A DNA stretch of 64,000 bases from Portulaca oleracea (lineage: Eukaryota > Streptophyta > Magnoliopsida > Caryophyllales > Portulacaceae), in assembly GCA_029582165.1 (NCBI GenBank), contig CM055886.1:24118669-24182668 (forward strand). Direction: 5' to 3'. A program made the position numbers and the translations under genes. Below, piece by piece: positions 11,424 to 22,101 of this stretch. Under the pieces are notes generated by a model that saw only the letters and a program-made list of their open reading frames with translations, ran no database searches and was not told the DNA's origin. Every line of letters starts with the position of its first letter. Within the stretch, counting starts at the first letter, position 1.

Positions 11424-11970
11424 TGTTAGGAAATTGTATGCGAAAATTCTATATAGGATCGAGTCACAAGGAAACAGTGAAAGATAAAATAAGGAGAAAC
11501 AATTTGCATGGGAAACCGAAGAACTCGGAGAAAAACCCACGGATGACGACAACCAGGAAAATTCCATTATGAGAAAAGATGAGTAAAAAGGCGATCACAA
11601 TCATAATATGTGATTTGATCAAAATTATAGGACAAAACCCTCTCTTAACATCTCTCTCTCTCTCTCTATGGGAATACAAAGATGGAATAGTTAGCGATGA
11701 AACCCTAACAAAGCTCTCAAGGGGATTACAGAAGCTCTCACAATTATACAAACATGTGCTAAATACTCTCTTTGATGTGTGATGAGTTGATTCTTTAAAG
11801 TTTAAACCCATTGTTGACATCTCTATTTATACTCCAAAGTTGATGAAAAATAAGGAAAGAATTATTAATGGAGTAATATGGAAAGTTGTGGAGAACAATT
11901 CTCATGGAGAATAATTTAGAGCAATTGAGAAATATGGAAAGGATCCAATGGGACATATTCCCAAAAATAT
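11424..11970 (-). mobile_element. LTR of a second copia element (3' LTR)
   Basis: In plus orientation the LTR starts TGTTAGGAAATTG at 11424. It contains GGGAAACCGAAGAACTCGG, also present in the LTRs at 31.1 and 32.5 kb. It ends near 11970, next to AAGGTGGATA on the minus strand, a copia-type PPT. A TCTCTC microsatellite lies at 11650-11670. It belongs to the RNase H frame that follows (to about 12420). Confidence 0.6.
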
Positions 11971-12420
11971 ATATCCACCTTGGACCATGATCTGATCTTC
12001 GTCTAAAAAGATAACTCTGACCTCCACCTTTTAGCATCCCCCACCGAGGGGACGGCCCCAAAGGACTATCAGCAACTCTGGATACCCAATAAGTTCGAGC
12101 AATGCTCAAACTAATGGATAATGGTTTGGTGAGCATGTCCGCAGGGTGTGATCTATGTGAACCTTCTTCACCTTTATTTGACCAATTTAGCAACTATCTC
12201 CCACATGAAGTGACACTTCACACTAATATGCTTGGCTTTGGAATGATACGAATAATTCTTGGTCAAATTATTCACACTTTGACTATCAGAATAGACATAA
12301 GTAACGCCTTATGTAATACCAACGTCAATAAGAAGACCACGAATCCAACTAGTTTCCTTTACACCATCCGTTGCAGCCATGTATTTAGCTTCAGTAGTAG
12401 GTAGGTAATTAAAGTCAGTT
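11971..12420 (-). pseudogene. Copia RNase H C-terminal fragment
   Basis: The minus-strand frame contains a YLPTTEAKYMAATDG-like start, WIRGLLIDVG, a YSDSQSVNNLTKN-like block, KHISVKCHF and HPADMLTKPLS. This is the classic copia RNase H end (SDSQSAI.L.KN ... R.KHID...HF ... PADMLTK.L). Part of it is the open frame 11795-12193. A frame change near 12180 and the absence of RT upstream show that only the 3' end of this element remains. Confidence 0.85.
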
Positions 12421-12429
12421 TGTAGGCAC

Positions 12430-13050
12430 ATTATTAGATACAACATTAGACTCATAATTTGTCACATTCTTTTTCCCAAAAAAACTAAACATGATCAAAC
12501 AACTTCACATTTCTATATTCAAAAATAGAAAAACCATTCAAAGACACTAATCTATATGCAAGATTATATTGAGCATAGACAATAAAAACAACATCGAAGG
12601 TCAAACAAATATTAGTCTGTTTATGATAAGGCAAATCAACCTTAGCCCAAAATACCACACTTTCAATTAACTTAAGTTAGGGAGATGCCCTTTCAACAAT
12701 TCATATGGAATCTAGTCCAATTTCTTATGGGGGACTTTATTAACAATAAAACAAACAACTAGTATAGATGACCACCACATATTATCATAAAGCACGTCAA
12801 AAACTCATCCACAATGCATTTAGATTTCCTTCATGTCCTATTTTTCGTCGACTTCAATTTCCATGAGGGGTGTATGGACCAATTTGTTTCAAGTACTATT
12901 CTTTTTTGCACAAATTTAATCTAGGGAGCTAGCCTTGTATTCCTCCCCTATTCAGACCTAATTCTCTTGGTTTTACGATCGAACTAAATTTCTAAACCAA
13001 AATGATACTCTAAAATCCTTTCTAGGTAAGGTATGGAAAAGTTTGATGTA
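12430..13050 (-). pseudogene. Copia integrase C-terminal relic
   Basis: Minus-strand motifs include PYELLKGHLPNLS (compare TPYEL..G.KP..S of copia integrase), a WAKVDLPYHKQTNI-like block and an AYRLVSLNGFSIFEY-like block (compare AYR.FN..T). It is frame-broken. Its order relative to the RT relic at 10430-11423 suggests it is the integrase of that older copia, split from its RT by the 11424-12420 fragment. Confidence 0.7.
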
Positions 13051-14162
13051 GCCGTCTTACTCTAAATTACAATTTAGAGAGAACGGTTCCAATTAAGCCA
13101 AGATCTAAAAAATCAATCGCTATCTACAAGTCCAAGGAAAAGAAGCATAGGAGGTTAAGTGACACATATTACTTTAGTAAACTACAGTCTAAATCCCGAC
13201 ATTCTGGAGTTCATGGTGGAAGATTGTTCGGAATCAAGTGGATTCCAAGGTCCAATGGATACAGTGCCTAGTCCTTGGGCGCCTCATTACCATGCTCAAT
13301 CCATTGTTCCTTACAGTCAGCCCCCTGGCTTCAGCAGGACTATCTAGATCTTAATTTCCATGGCATGCCTATAGTCAATTCATGCCCGATCCTTTTGGTA
13401 CTCAGGGTGAATCATAATCAGGTTCTTTTGCAGATGCAACTTTCACGAGTTTGTTTGGTTGCGGTGGCAGCTCTTGCGGAAACTACTTGCGGCAAGGCTT
13501 CCCTTTTCTCATTATTTTTTTATTTTGTCGCGCAAGTCTAGTGAAATGCCATGTAATAAAAAGAAAAGAATTGAGCAATCAAGGAAAATGCAATCAAGCT
13601 GAGTCTTTTTATGTGATTTCAACTCCCTAAAGATGCAACATGGAAGCTCCCAATTTTTATTTATACAGGTCAACCTCTGACTGTTAACAAAAAGGATAAA
13701 ATCATGTAGTGTACAAAAAGAAATAAACTTATACAAACTTTAGCCTAAAAAGGAAAAAAAGAAATTTACAATCTTATACAAGATAATTACACAAACACGT
13801 AGAAAATTACGTCTTGTCTTCATGGATGCATGTACGTAGGGGTGTGAACTCACAAAACGAGTTCATCCCCCTTGCTTGTAGGCCGATCGGCCTTCACATG
13901 GTGACAGCCACCGTGGTTCACTCGGATGCGTGTTGCCGGAGGTTGTGTACATCCCCTCCAGTATAAGTGAGTATCGACTCTTTTCCATATTATTATTATT
14001 TTTTGTCTCTTTTTCTTCTTGATTTTGCATGGATCATCCAAACAATCCATGTGGAATCACTCGCCGCATTTTTTTCTTTTCCTTTTTCTTCTTTTTTTGG
14101 TTGTATTTTCTTTTCTTTTTTTTTTGCAACCGAAGTTCTCACTTCTTTCTCTTCTCTCGTAG
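13051..14162. other. Unassigned stretch before the antisense ORF
   Basis: It holds short open frames (13159-13347, 13275-13541) without recognised motifs. From 13860 the base composition changes (CGATCGGCC, GGTGACAGCC) and becomes T-rich up to 14150. The left boundary of the Tat element should fall in this interval, but no 3' LTR was recognised. The part just before 14163 may be the leader of the antisense ORF. Confidence 0.35.
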
Positions 14163-14756
14163 ATGTGGCTTATAGAGCACTTGGACATGATATTCTCTCC
14201 CATCACTTCCTCGAAATTAGCCAACTTTTGCCAGCGCAAAAGAGAATTCGACACTCGCTGCAATTTTGATGAGTGGATCATTTTTCTAAAGAACCTCAAG
14301 GAGATTCGGTGGTGGGTTCAATGGTGGAAAGTGCCGTGTTTTTCCAACCATTCTCGCAAGGCAGCTCACATCACTCTACTTGGTCTGACGGATCTTATCT
14401 ATTACTTCCCTGATCGAGTCATGCGGCAAATGGGGCATTCTCAAGACATCCCTCTTCTTCCATGCGATATCCCTGACTTGACTCATCTCCGAGGGTCGGT
14501 AGTCGAGTCCTGGCTTAAATACTGGAAGAAACGAGCAGGAGTGGGAGTACCTTCCCCAAACCATATTTCTACCGCCTCAACGATGGATATCAAAGCTGGC
14601 TCTCTACTACCGTCGGTGCTAGCCATTGGCGTGAAAGGCAATCGCGCTCGCCTCTTCGAGATACCCGAAATTAAAGAGTGTCATCATCATAACCTCGGGT
14701 CGGGTTCCAAACAAGAAACTCACAGAAACAAGCAAGTTCAGATGAATGAGCACTAA
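14163..14756 (+). CDS. Antisense ORF of Tat-type gypsy element (plant mobile-domain-like protein)
   Basis: A 197-codon frame on the strand opposite to the neighbouring gag-pol, lying between integrase and where the 3' LTR should be. The central segment VRWW-like WWVQWWKVPCFSN...LLGLTDLIYYFPDRVMRQMG...DIP resembles the LLG......Y.P.RV.RQ.G..Q.IP pattern of plant mobile-domain (aminotransferase-like/DUF7745-type) proteins. Antisense extra ORFs in this position are known from Tat/Retand-type plant elements. The start at 14163 is simply the first ATG; the frame may begin further upstream or be spliced. The C-terminal 50 residues are polar. The protein is shorter than full plant mobile-domain proteins and may be truncated. 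Its function in the element is unknown. Confidence 0.55.
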   Translation: MWLIEHLDMIFSPITSSKLANFCQRKREFDTRCNFDEWIIFLKNLKEIRWWVQWWKVPCFSNHSRKAAHITLLGLTDLIYYFPDRVMRQMGHSQDIPLLPCDIPDLTHLRGSVVESWLKYWKKRAGVGVPSPNHISTASTMDIKAGSLLPSVLAIGVKGNRARLFEIPEIKECHHHNLGSGSKQETHRNKQVQMNEH

Positions 14757-15333
14757 TGGGCTTAAAAAGACTTCGACTTAACTAAGACTAGAATCAGTAC
14801 TAAATAAGTAGGATGGAGAAAAAGAAATGGACTTAGTGAAAGAAATGCGTGTGCTATGTATTTTTGTTATTTGATGCTTTTCCTTTAGAAAATTATTAAA
14901 ACAAAATGTATTAAAAAGATATACTTCTTTTATTGATATAAGAAGCAAGATATTGCATTATGTTTTACAAGAATCAACACAAGCCATGATCTTCTTCTCA
15001 TCTTTCGAAAGCGCATCTTCAACTACAACACTTTTTATTCTCTCCTTTTACCTAACTTGTCTCGAGGGATTTTGAAGTTAGTCTCTCATTTTTGTTTTCC
15101 TTTTTTTCTCTTTTTTTCTCTCCTTTTGCCGGACTTGCCTCAAGGAGGTTTTCAAGTCAGCCACTCTATAGTTTTTCACTCTTTTTTATCCTTTTTTTCT
15201 TTTTCTTTTTTTCCTTTTTCTTTTTTTTTCTTTTTTTCATCTTTCATAAGCAAGCGGCCTATTGGCAGTTCGGTTGTTTGCTTTTATAAGATAGTGCATG
15301 TCTAAGTAGCTAAGGATGTCGACCCTTAGAGGC
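14757..15333. repeat. T-rich spacer with degenerate tandem repeats
   Basis: Two imperfect units of about 74 bp start near 15055 (ACTTGTCTCGAGGGATTTTG) and 15129 (ACTTGCCTCAAGGAGGTTTT), each followed by CAAGTCAG/GAAGTTAG and a long T/C tract. A tandem-repeat-bearing spacer between pol and 3' LTR is a known trait of Retand-like Tat elements. The open frames here are translations of poly-T/C. Confidence 0.6.
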
Positions 15334-16188
15334 TTAAACATAGTATCTTTTCAGTTGATCCAAGTTCACGGGCTGAATAAGTTCCTCTCCTTCGGGCGTG
15401 GCTAATCGAGAGGCACCTTCCGGAGTGACGAAGATAATGATATAAGGACCCTTCCAGTTCGGGGCAAACTTGCCTCGGGGATCTTGGCGTGTTGCCCTCA
15501 TTTCCTGTAACACCAGGTAACCTTCTATTAGATCTCGATCTCTGACCTTCCTATTGAACGCTCGGGAGATTCGACTTTGATAGAGTTGAATGTTATGCAA
15601 AGCGCGGAGTCGTCGCTCGTCCAATAGAATCAACTCTTCATATCTAGCTCGGGCCCATTCAACCTCAGGGATTTGACTTTCAGCGATGATTTTCAGGGAA
15701 GGAACAACAAGTTCTACAAGGAAGACTGCCTCCATCCCGTACACCAAAGAATATGGTGTAGCTCCAGTCGCGGTTTGAATCGACGTTCGGTATCCCCATA
15801 GTGCGAAAGGAAGCTTATCAGGCCATTCCTTATAAGTGACGACCGTCTTCTTAATAATTTTCACTAGAGTTTTGTTTACAGCTTCTACTGCTCCATTGGT
15901 CTGCGGCCGATAAGGGGAAGCGTGATGATGTCGGATCTGGTACTTGGCTAAAAGAGTTGCAAACTCACCCATGAAATGGCTCACATTGTCACTGATCACC
16001 TCATGTGGCACCCCGTACCTACAAATGATGTTCCTTAGCATGAACTTGGCCACATGTTTCGAAGTGTTCTTTGAATATGAGGCAACTTCCACCCATTTAG
16101 TAAAATACTCCACAGCTACCAACACATATTCATGCCCTCCCGTGCCTTGGGGTGAAATATTTCCAATAATATCAATTCCCCATACCAA
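15334..16188 (-). pseudogene. Tat gypsy integrase, catalytic core and C-terminus
   Basis: An unbroken 284-codon piece of the integrase. The retroviral-type core shows Asp6 (GIDIIG), Asp67 (VISDN) and Glu102 (NGAVEAVNK), the D,D-35-E triad, with HHHASPYRPQTNGA between. The usual SDNG after the second Asp reads SDNV. The C-terminal part ends GKFAPNWKGPYII ... LDQLKRYYV, typical of plant gypsy integrases. It would insert retrotransposon cDNA into chromosomes. A stop separates it from the zinc-binding N-terminal part (16195-16713), so the polyprotein is broken. This is the last domain of a minus-strand gag-pol that reads from 20.8 to 15.3 kb. Confidence 0.9.
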
Positions 16189-16194
16189 AAATGG

Positions 16195-16713
16195 CTATGA
16201 TAAAGTCAAAGTGATGAAGTAGGAGGATGGTTGGTGCTTAAGATCAACATATTCTTGACACTTCGGGCACCTTTTCACAAATTGGAGACAGTCCGATTTC
16301 ATAGTTGACCAGAAATACCCTGCCCTTTGGATCTTTTTCACCAACATTCTTTTGTTCATGTGTGGCCCACATTCTCCTCCATGAGTGGATTTCATCAACT
16401 CATTAACCTCCTCTTCATCAACATATAGGAGATTTATCCCTGTAGTAGTCTTCTTGTACAGATGGTCTTGAGTAATGCAATACTGAGAGGCTATTAGCCG
16501 GATAGCCCTCCTAGCTCGATGTTCGGCATTCGGTGGATATGAACCATCTTTCAGAAAGGCATAAATATCGAAGAACCACGCATCAGTGTTGACAGAGCTA
16601 ATCATTAACTGTTGATGAGCAGGACATATTTTCCTCTCTACCACAACTGCTAAAGTTTGGTCCTTCTCTGGCATAGCCACCATGAATGAAAGTTTTGCCA
16701 ATGCATCAGCCAA
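16195..16713 (-). pseudogene. End of archaeal-type RNase H plus integrase zinc-binding domain
   Basis: The frame opens with MADALAKLSF, the ADALAKLAS signature that ends the archaeal-type RNase H of Tat elements. It later shows HGGECGPHM...AGYFW...DC..FVKRCPKCQ, the HHCC zinc-binding domain (H-x-H...C-x2-C) of gypsy integrase. It lies directly upstream of the integrase core. The frame ends in an in-frame stop before the core, so integrase is split. Confidence 0.85.
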
Positions 16714-16781
16714 CTTGTTATGACTTCTCGACAGATATTGAACTCAATGTGCTTGAATCTTATGGCCAAATTAGACAAATG

Positions 16782-17102
16782 CTACTGATATAGTGCCAAG
16801 GATTCGCTTTTCACCTTCCACACACTAGTAGCTTGGTTGACAATTAGACTAGAATCTCCAAACACCCGTAATCTCTCAATTCCCATCTCCAGGGCTGTAT
16901 GCAGGCCTAAAACGCAGGCTTCATACTCAGCAGCGTTATTGGTGGCATCAAAGTCAAGTTTGACCGCCAAAGGGAAATGTATATCTTCAGGAGAAACTAG
17001 GACAGCTCCGGTCCCACACCCCATCTGGTTAGCAACACCATCACAGTATAGTTTCCAGGTTTCATCCCCAACTTGAAATATTTGTTCATCACTGAATTTC
17101 AA
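16782..17102 (-). pseudogene. Archaeal-type (additional) RNase H of Tat element
   Basis: A 106-residue fragment with the pattern LYCDGVANQMGCGTGAVL, TNNAAEYEACVLGL and VFGDSSLIV. It retains Asp21, Glu59 and Asp83 as likely metal ligands. This second, archaeal-like RNase H between the normal RNase H and integrase is diagnostic for the plant Tat lineage of Ty3/gypsy. A stop near 16780 separates it from its C-terminal helix in the next frame piece. Confidence 0.9.
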
Positions 17103-17246
17103 GCCCCCAGTGTCAGGATCTCCCGTGGGAAACTCAGCCAGAAAGTTGGAGACTACATGTCCCTTTATAGATTTTTGATGTCAGAAGTGTAGGTCGAACT
17201 TAGATAACATGACCACCCATTGAGAAATCTTGCTATTAATAGTGGG

Positions 17247-17633
17247 TTATTCCATGATGTACTTGACTGGGTTGCATGCTGCAATCACATACACGGTGTG
17301 CGAGAGCATATAGTGGCGAAGCTTCTTTGTAGACCACACCAATGCTAAGACCATCTTTTCGATCTCGGAATAACAGAACTCGCATCCAAGAAACTTCTTG
17401 CTGATATAATATATAACTCGTTCTAAACCATCACTTTCTTGTGCCACCATAGCACCCATAGCGCTTGGACTGATGGTGAGGTAAAGCAGCAATGGCTCCC
17501 CTGGTACAGGTAGGACTAGTACTAGCGGGTTGGTTAAGTCAGCCTTAACTTTATTAAATGCTGCTTGGCACTGGTCATCCCATTCGACCTTCGCTCCCTT
17601 CTTCAACTTCTTAAATAATGGCTCACAAGTCAT
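17247..17633 (-). pseudogene. Gypsy RNase H domain relic
   Basis: It contains CEPLFKKLKKGAKVEWDDQCQ-like N-terminal sequence (the RT/RNase H connection), LYLTISPSAMGAMVAQ, YYISKKFLGCEFCYSEIEK and LALVWSTKKLRHYM, which match gypsy RNase H (Y..SK.L...E..Y...EK..LAL......LR.Y). The usual catalytic Asp after LYL is replaced (LTIS rather than L.VSD/S), so it may have been inactive even before the frame breaks. Confidence 0.85.
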
Positions 17634-17639
17634 CGTGAG

Positions 17640-18300
17640 CTTGGAAATTAAATGAACCTTTTTAGATACTGCACTCGCCCCAGGAAACTGCGGATCTCCT
17701 TTTCCGATCGAGGCGGAAGCATGTCCTGAATAGCCTTGATCTTGGATGGATCAACTCTATTCCCCATTGGCTGCGATATAGCCTAGCAACTTTCCTGAAG
17801 TGACCCCGAATGCACACTTCTGCGAATTCTGCCCCATGTTGTACTTGCAGAGCCTAAGGAAGAATTTGCGTAAGTTCGAAATGTGGTCCTCACGCATCTT
17901 TGACTTGACGATCGTGTCATCTACATATACTTCTACCTCTACGTGAATCATATAATGGAGTAGGGTAGTAGCGGTGTGTTGGTAAGTAGCACCAGCATTC
18001 TTTAACCTGAAAGGAATGACCGTATAATAGAAAGTTCCCCATAGGGTACTGAAAGATGTTTTCTCCATGTCTTTTTCAGCCATTTTGATCTGGTTGTAAT
18101 CAGCGTATCCATCCATGAATGATAGCAGCTCGTGTCCATGAGTATGATCAACCGGGACATCAATATGCGGCAAAGGAAAGCAATCTTTTGGGCTAGCCTT
18201 GTTCAGGTCGACACATTTGCACTTTTCCATCCATCTTCGGTACCAGGACAATATTAGCCACCCACTCTGGGAATTCTACTGTCCTGATGAACTTAGCTTC
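17640..18300 (-). pseudogene. Gypsy reverse transcriptase relic
   Basis: The open part is 17757-18251 (164 codons). It has CVDLNKASPKDCFPLPHID, FMDGYADYNQI (probable catalytic Asp47), TFYYTVIPFRLKNAGATYQ and YVDD at residues 109-112, the standard plant gypsy RT order. Upstream in another frame (18250-18290) an EWVANIVLVPK-like piece continues the fingers domain. A frameshift near 18240 and a stop at 17757 break it. The reverse transcriptase would have copied the element RNA. Confidence 0.9.
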
Positions 18301-18450
18301 TAACTGCTTTTTGACTTCACTATGAATTTTGTCAGACCATTCATTCTTGATTCGGCGAGGTCGCTACTCCACCGGCTTTACATCAGATTTATCAGACTTG
18401 GGGCTAATCCCAGCTGACTCAAACTCGATTATAGACCCACTAGTGCTCGA

Positions 18451-18645
18451 CTAAGACCGGATCTTACAAGGTTCTCCTAACATTAGGGTACATCTATTGT
18501 TGACAGAATCGACCCAGGTCACTTCGCGGTAACCCCCATCAGTAGAAATCATTGCGCTTAGATCAAATTCAGGATTGGACAGTACAACAACAACCGGGTC
18601 AACTTCTTTTTCTTCTTTTGCAGCGGAGTTTGCTGACCGACACAA
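18451..18645 (-). pseudogene. Gag-pol linker (protease region), degenerate
   Basis: A 64-codon piece ending TWVDSVNNRCTLMLGEPCKIRS. By position it lies between gag and RT where the aspartic protease belongs, but no D(S/T)G motif is visible. Protease function cannot be supported. The surrounding 18300-18720 is disrupted. Confidence 0.4.
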
Positions 18646-18721
18646 GCCTTAAGATGTTGAATCTCTCCCAACACGTCGTCTACGGTTTCCCGTTGCTGCT
18701 CTATCTGCCGATCTTGTCGTT

Positions 18722-19210
18722 CTATGTGTTCCTAGACCTTTTTATCTTGGCGGATAGCTGATGTATAACCATATCATGTAGGTTGTTCTTCAGCTCCTCC
18801 AGGCGCTGCTGGATTATTCCCCGATGGTTGTAATTGTCTTTGTCATCGCTGGCCCATATGCCATTGACAGTAAGTGCTTCCATTCTCGCGAGACTTGGAT
18901 TTGGTGCAGGAACCACGGGTTCGGTTCTTGTCTGATTATGCCTCCCTGACCTAGTTAGGAATGCAGCACAAGGTGGAGCTTCTTCTTCTTCTTTATCGGA
19001 CCAGAAGTCATCACCTAGGCCTTCTTCGTACATGTCCTCTTCGTCGCTAACCCAAATGTCGTTGACAGTAAAGGCTGTCAAATCTTCAATGAGGAGTGCG
19101 GGTGCTCCTTCATCAGTAATACACTCAGATGGGTCAAAAGTACCCTCTCCTACAAAAATAGCATGATTTGGGAGAGGATTGGGCAACAGTAGTTCTCCGG
19201 AACGAATCAT
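18722..19210 (-). pseudogene. Tat gag, C-terminal acidic region
   Basis: A 162-codon frame starting MIRSGELLLPNPLPNHAIF and continuing into an acidic stretch (about residues 47-76: DIWVSDEEDMYEEG, WSDKEEEEA). A second, related block (LTVNGIWASDDKDN) repeats part of this sequence. It overlaps the preceding frame by a frameshift and belongs to the same gag. The repeated TVN.IW.SD motif is an internal duplication of about 70-75 residues. Confidence 0.7.
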
Positions 19211-19416
19211 CTTTTCGATGTGGTTCTTGAGTGTCCAACACCGCTCGGTGTCATGGCCCCTAGCTCGGTGGTACTTACAGTAAGCATTATTATTCCATCT
19301 TGGTCCCTTAGTCTCAGGTTCATATGCCTAGGCGTTGGCAACTGGATCTTGTTGGATTTCAGCAATCGGTCCAAGGCTTCAACAAATGTCATGTCTAGTG
19401 GGGTATATGAGTCGTA
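19207..19416 (-). pseudogene. Tat gag, zinc-finger-like segment
   Basis: One frame reads TFVEALDRLLKSNKIQLPTP. The alternative frame over 19200-19300 gives NNAYCKYHRARGHDTERC followed by WTLKNHIEKMI. This C-x2-H...GH...C finger with LK..IE.LI is the conserved gag motif of Tat elements. A frameshift near 19310 separates the halves. Confidence 0.8.
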
Positions 19417-19854
19417 CTAGAAGTAAGCCGGTTTTCGAGGCGGGTCGCGATTCACATTCTTGACAACGTTGGCCTCAGCCGCCTTAGGAGCACTAATGGT
19501 CCTTCTCCCCACGTTGTTGCTCTTCCAACTTTGGGACACTGCGGTCCTCTCTTTACGTGCCTCTAGTTTAGGACACAACTTCTTCAGATATTCAAAACTC
19601 TCAACAACATGGAAATCTAGTTGTTGCGCCAGACTTGGATTTAAACCACGGACAAATGTGTCCAGCTGCATTTCCGTGGGGATGATGCTAGTCACTTGGG
19701 ACAGCTTAGCATGCCACCTCTTGTAATAAGCCATAAATGATTCATCATCCCCTTGTCGGATTGCCATGATATCTGACAAGGTCACTTCATCCTTTTGAAT
19801 TTTGCTATAATGCTCGATGAATGCTCTGCGAAGGGCAGTCCAATCTCCTCGCAC
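19417..19854 (-). pseudogene. Tat gag, retrotransposon gag (capsid) domain
   Basis: A 145-residue frame with WTALRRAFIEHYSKIQ, MAIRQGDDESFMAYYKRW and FVRGLNPSLAQQL, matching the Retrotrans_gag domain (W..L...F...Y......L..I.Q...ES...Y..R......). Capsid proteins of this type assemble the cytoplasmic particle. The frame is continuous with the zinc-finger-like segment apart from stops. Confidence 0.85.
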
Positions 19855-19895
19855 TTCTAGAGGAAGAGTGTAGTACTAGTTCAACGCCTCATCAT

Positions 19896-20378
19896 TCAGT
19901 GATGATGAAAGACATGCTTGTAGTGTTCAATACTGATGCCTCGTAGTGGCATCACTCGGTTGAATTTCCATACGTGATGGGTTGGATTCTCAGACGGGTA
20001 AAACTTCTTAAGGGGTATATCCATCTTCCCTACTACATTAGGATTAACCTCAGCAGGCGGTTCAAACTCGATAAACTGGTTAGTGAAGGTCGGCATTTGG
20101 TTTACAGCATCCTTGAACACGTTCAGCTGAGCTTTTATGTCCCGAATGGCAGGGTCATCTTGCAGCTCGACTTTGACTGGAACAGCTCAAGGGGTAGCCC
20201 CTGACGTTGGTGACTTAGGTGCCGGATCATCAGGTACATGAATAATCACCCCAGCACTAGAACTTTCCCCTAGCTTTCCTTTACCTTTGTCAACCACAGG
20301 GTTAGGGAGGATTTCCATGGCATTCTCATCACTATCAACCACTCCCATGCGCACGTTGATGCGTTGCATAGCTTCCAA
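19896..20378 (-). pseudogene. Tat gag, N-terminal part
   Basis: Two frame pieces. 19896-20120 has KKFYPSENPTHHVWKFNRVM (compare the Y.G..DP..H...F...M start of gypsy gag). 20187-20378 is a low-complexity linker with DKGKGKLGESSS. They join the capsid domain on the minus strand, separated by single stops. Confidence 0.75.
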
Positions 20379-20459
20379 AACACCATTCAGGGTCTCTTGT
20401 TGTTGCTCTATGCGAACGTTTTGCCTTTCGATGAGTTCCCGTTGTTAAGCGGTGTGCTC

Positions 20460-20771
20460 CTAGGCTTTCTTCTCTTGCTGTAAGGTAGCAAAAGTAATTG
20501 AACCCTCTACTTTCTTGAACTTCTCTTCAATAAGTTTGGCCAAAGTCTCATGAATCTGATTGTCCCCACTGCTCTCCCCATAAAACATGTCGAATTGCAA
20601 CCGACGAGAAGCTTTGGGCCTAGTTGCTGACCGGACAAAGCCTAGGTTACGGATGTAGCGACCTGACGAGCCGAGGATCCAAGCTAGGTTCAGATCTCCT
20701 ATACTGACTAAGGAAAACAACACATAGTTCAGAGATTGACCTTTCATTAATAACCCATCCCGTGAATGCAT
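20460..20771 (-). pseudogene. Probable gag leader frame of the Tat element
   Basis: A 103-codon frame with RSATRPKASRRLQF and a terminal amphipathic stretch (LAKLIEEKFKKVEGS, QQEKK) that may form a coiled coil with the following segment. No domain was recognised. By position it is the most 5' coding piece of the element. Confidence 0.5.
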
Positions 20772-22101
20772 GACTTAGTGAACTTACATGGGACCTCCTA
20801 AGGTGCATGATCTATATGTTGACTTAACAAGATGACTCACCCGGGACATGGGCTTGCATGACCTTAACCCTATATGATTCTAAAGACTATCGATCATTAT
20901 AAAGGGCTAAATAAAGCCGAACATAGCGAATCAGAACCGAGTATGGGGGTACAAGTCAGTGTTTCTCAATTCGGATTGGCCCCATCCATAGGTCGACCGT
21001 TTTAAGGAGAATTCGTAACTTGGACTTCCTACTCAGACCAACTCAAGCCATGCTGACTATTACGCGGGCTAAAACGATGATCGATAGGACTGATAGTCTG
21101 ACACTTTTCTATACATTTTTTTATTCTATTTGTTTATGAAAGTGGGTATCGTAAAGGACTGGATAAAACCAGCAACGAGCGAGTTGTAATTATTTTATGG
21201 ACTTAATTGCCGAATCTAGTATGGTTGGGCCTAACCACGAGCCGGCCATAAATATAATGGATATGATAATTAACACGATAAGTTAACTTACTTAAGCTTG
21301 GTGATTATTATGCATTCTAAAACTTAACTTATTAACCTTGTTTTGACTTTAATCAGATTTATTTGACCTTCGTTAAGAAGATGTCGTAAAGGGCCATATA
21401 GAATCATCACAAGCGAGTTGAGTTTACTTAATGAACCAAGAGAATCAACATTTATGGATAAATGGGCCCAACCACTGGGTCAACCATAATTTTTGAGGTT
21501 AATTAATTTAGTTGGTAAACATGACTCTTCTCAACCCAATGACTACTATATGGACTAGAACAACACTCCTAAACTTTGGCTGACTCTTTACAACGAAATT
21601 AAACACATAGCACATAGCATACATATGAACAAAAGGGGATCCTAAACCAAGGCTCTATGTACAAAAATGGTTTATTTGCTGGATAAGGCTTAGCGACTCA
21701 TGTACTCGCCCGGTGCATTCTTGTCGTAAAGGCAGCTTGAATGTGTGGGGTGTTGCTCTTGGAGGCTCGAGTGGAGACCTCGTAGAGTGATGCATGAGTG
21801 GATGTGGTGACTAATGCTCTCTCGGTGTAAAGCCACCAATTGAGTATAGCCGGTTCGACATCCGATGAGTTATTTTTTGTGGTTAAAAAGAAAAAACCTA
21901 CACCGTCGATTTACGTGCTCCTACGACATATTACATGTCAAGAGAGTGCCACAATATATGCAATGCATTATGCCTAAAAAGAATGACATAATAATATAAA
22001 GTAAAAATTCGTTTTCCTTCCAAAAATTTTAAAGCACACTAAACTTTTTTCAAGTTTTACCCACTTTAAGAAAAACTCCCCAGTGAAGTCACCAAAAATT
22101 C
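20772..22101 (-). other. Tat 5' untranslated region with degenerate repeats
   Basis: No coding motif. Three diverged repeats with a spacing of roughly 240 bp start near 20893, 21148 and 21382. They share TAAAGG(G/A)C, (A/G)GCGA(G/A)T and a GGGCC-type block near the end. The region separates gag from the PBS/LTR. Confidence 0.5.
22077..22094 (-). other. Primer-binding site of the Tat element
   Basis: Minus strand TGGTGACTTCACTGGGGA, directly downstream (minus sense) of the LTR end at 22102. Tat/Ogre-type plant elements commonly have a TGGTGACTCCACTGGGGA-like PBS. It fixes the LTR boundary and the orientation. Confidence 0.75.

Noticed and set aside
15057..15305. 82-codon Phe-rich frame
   Set aside because: Translation of a T/C tract in the Tat spacer.
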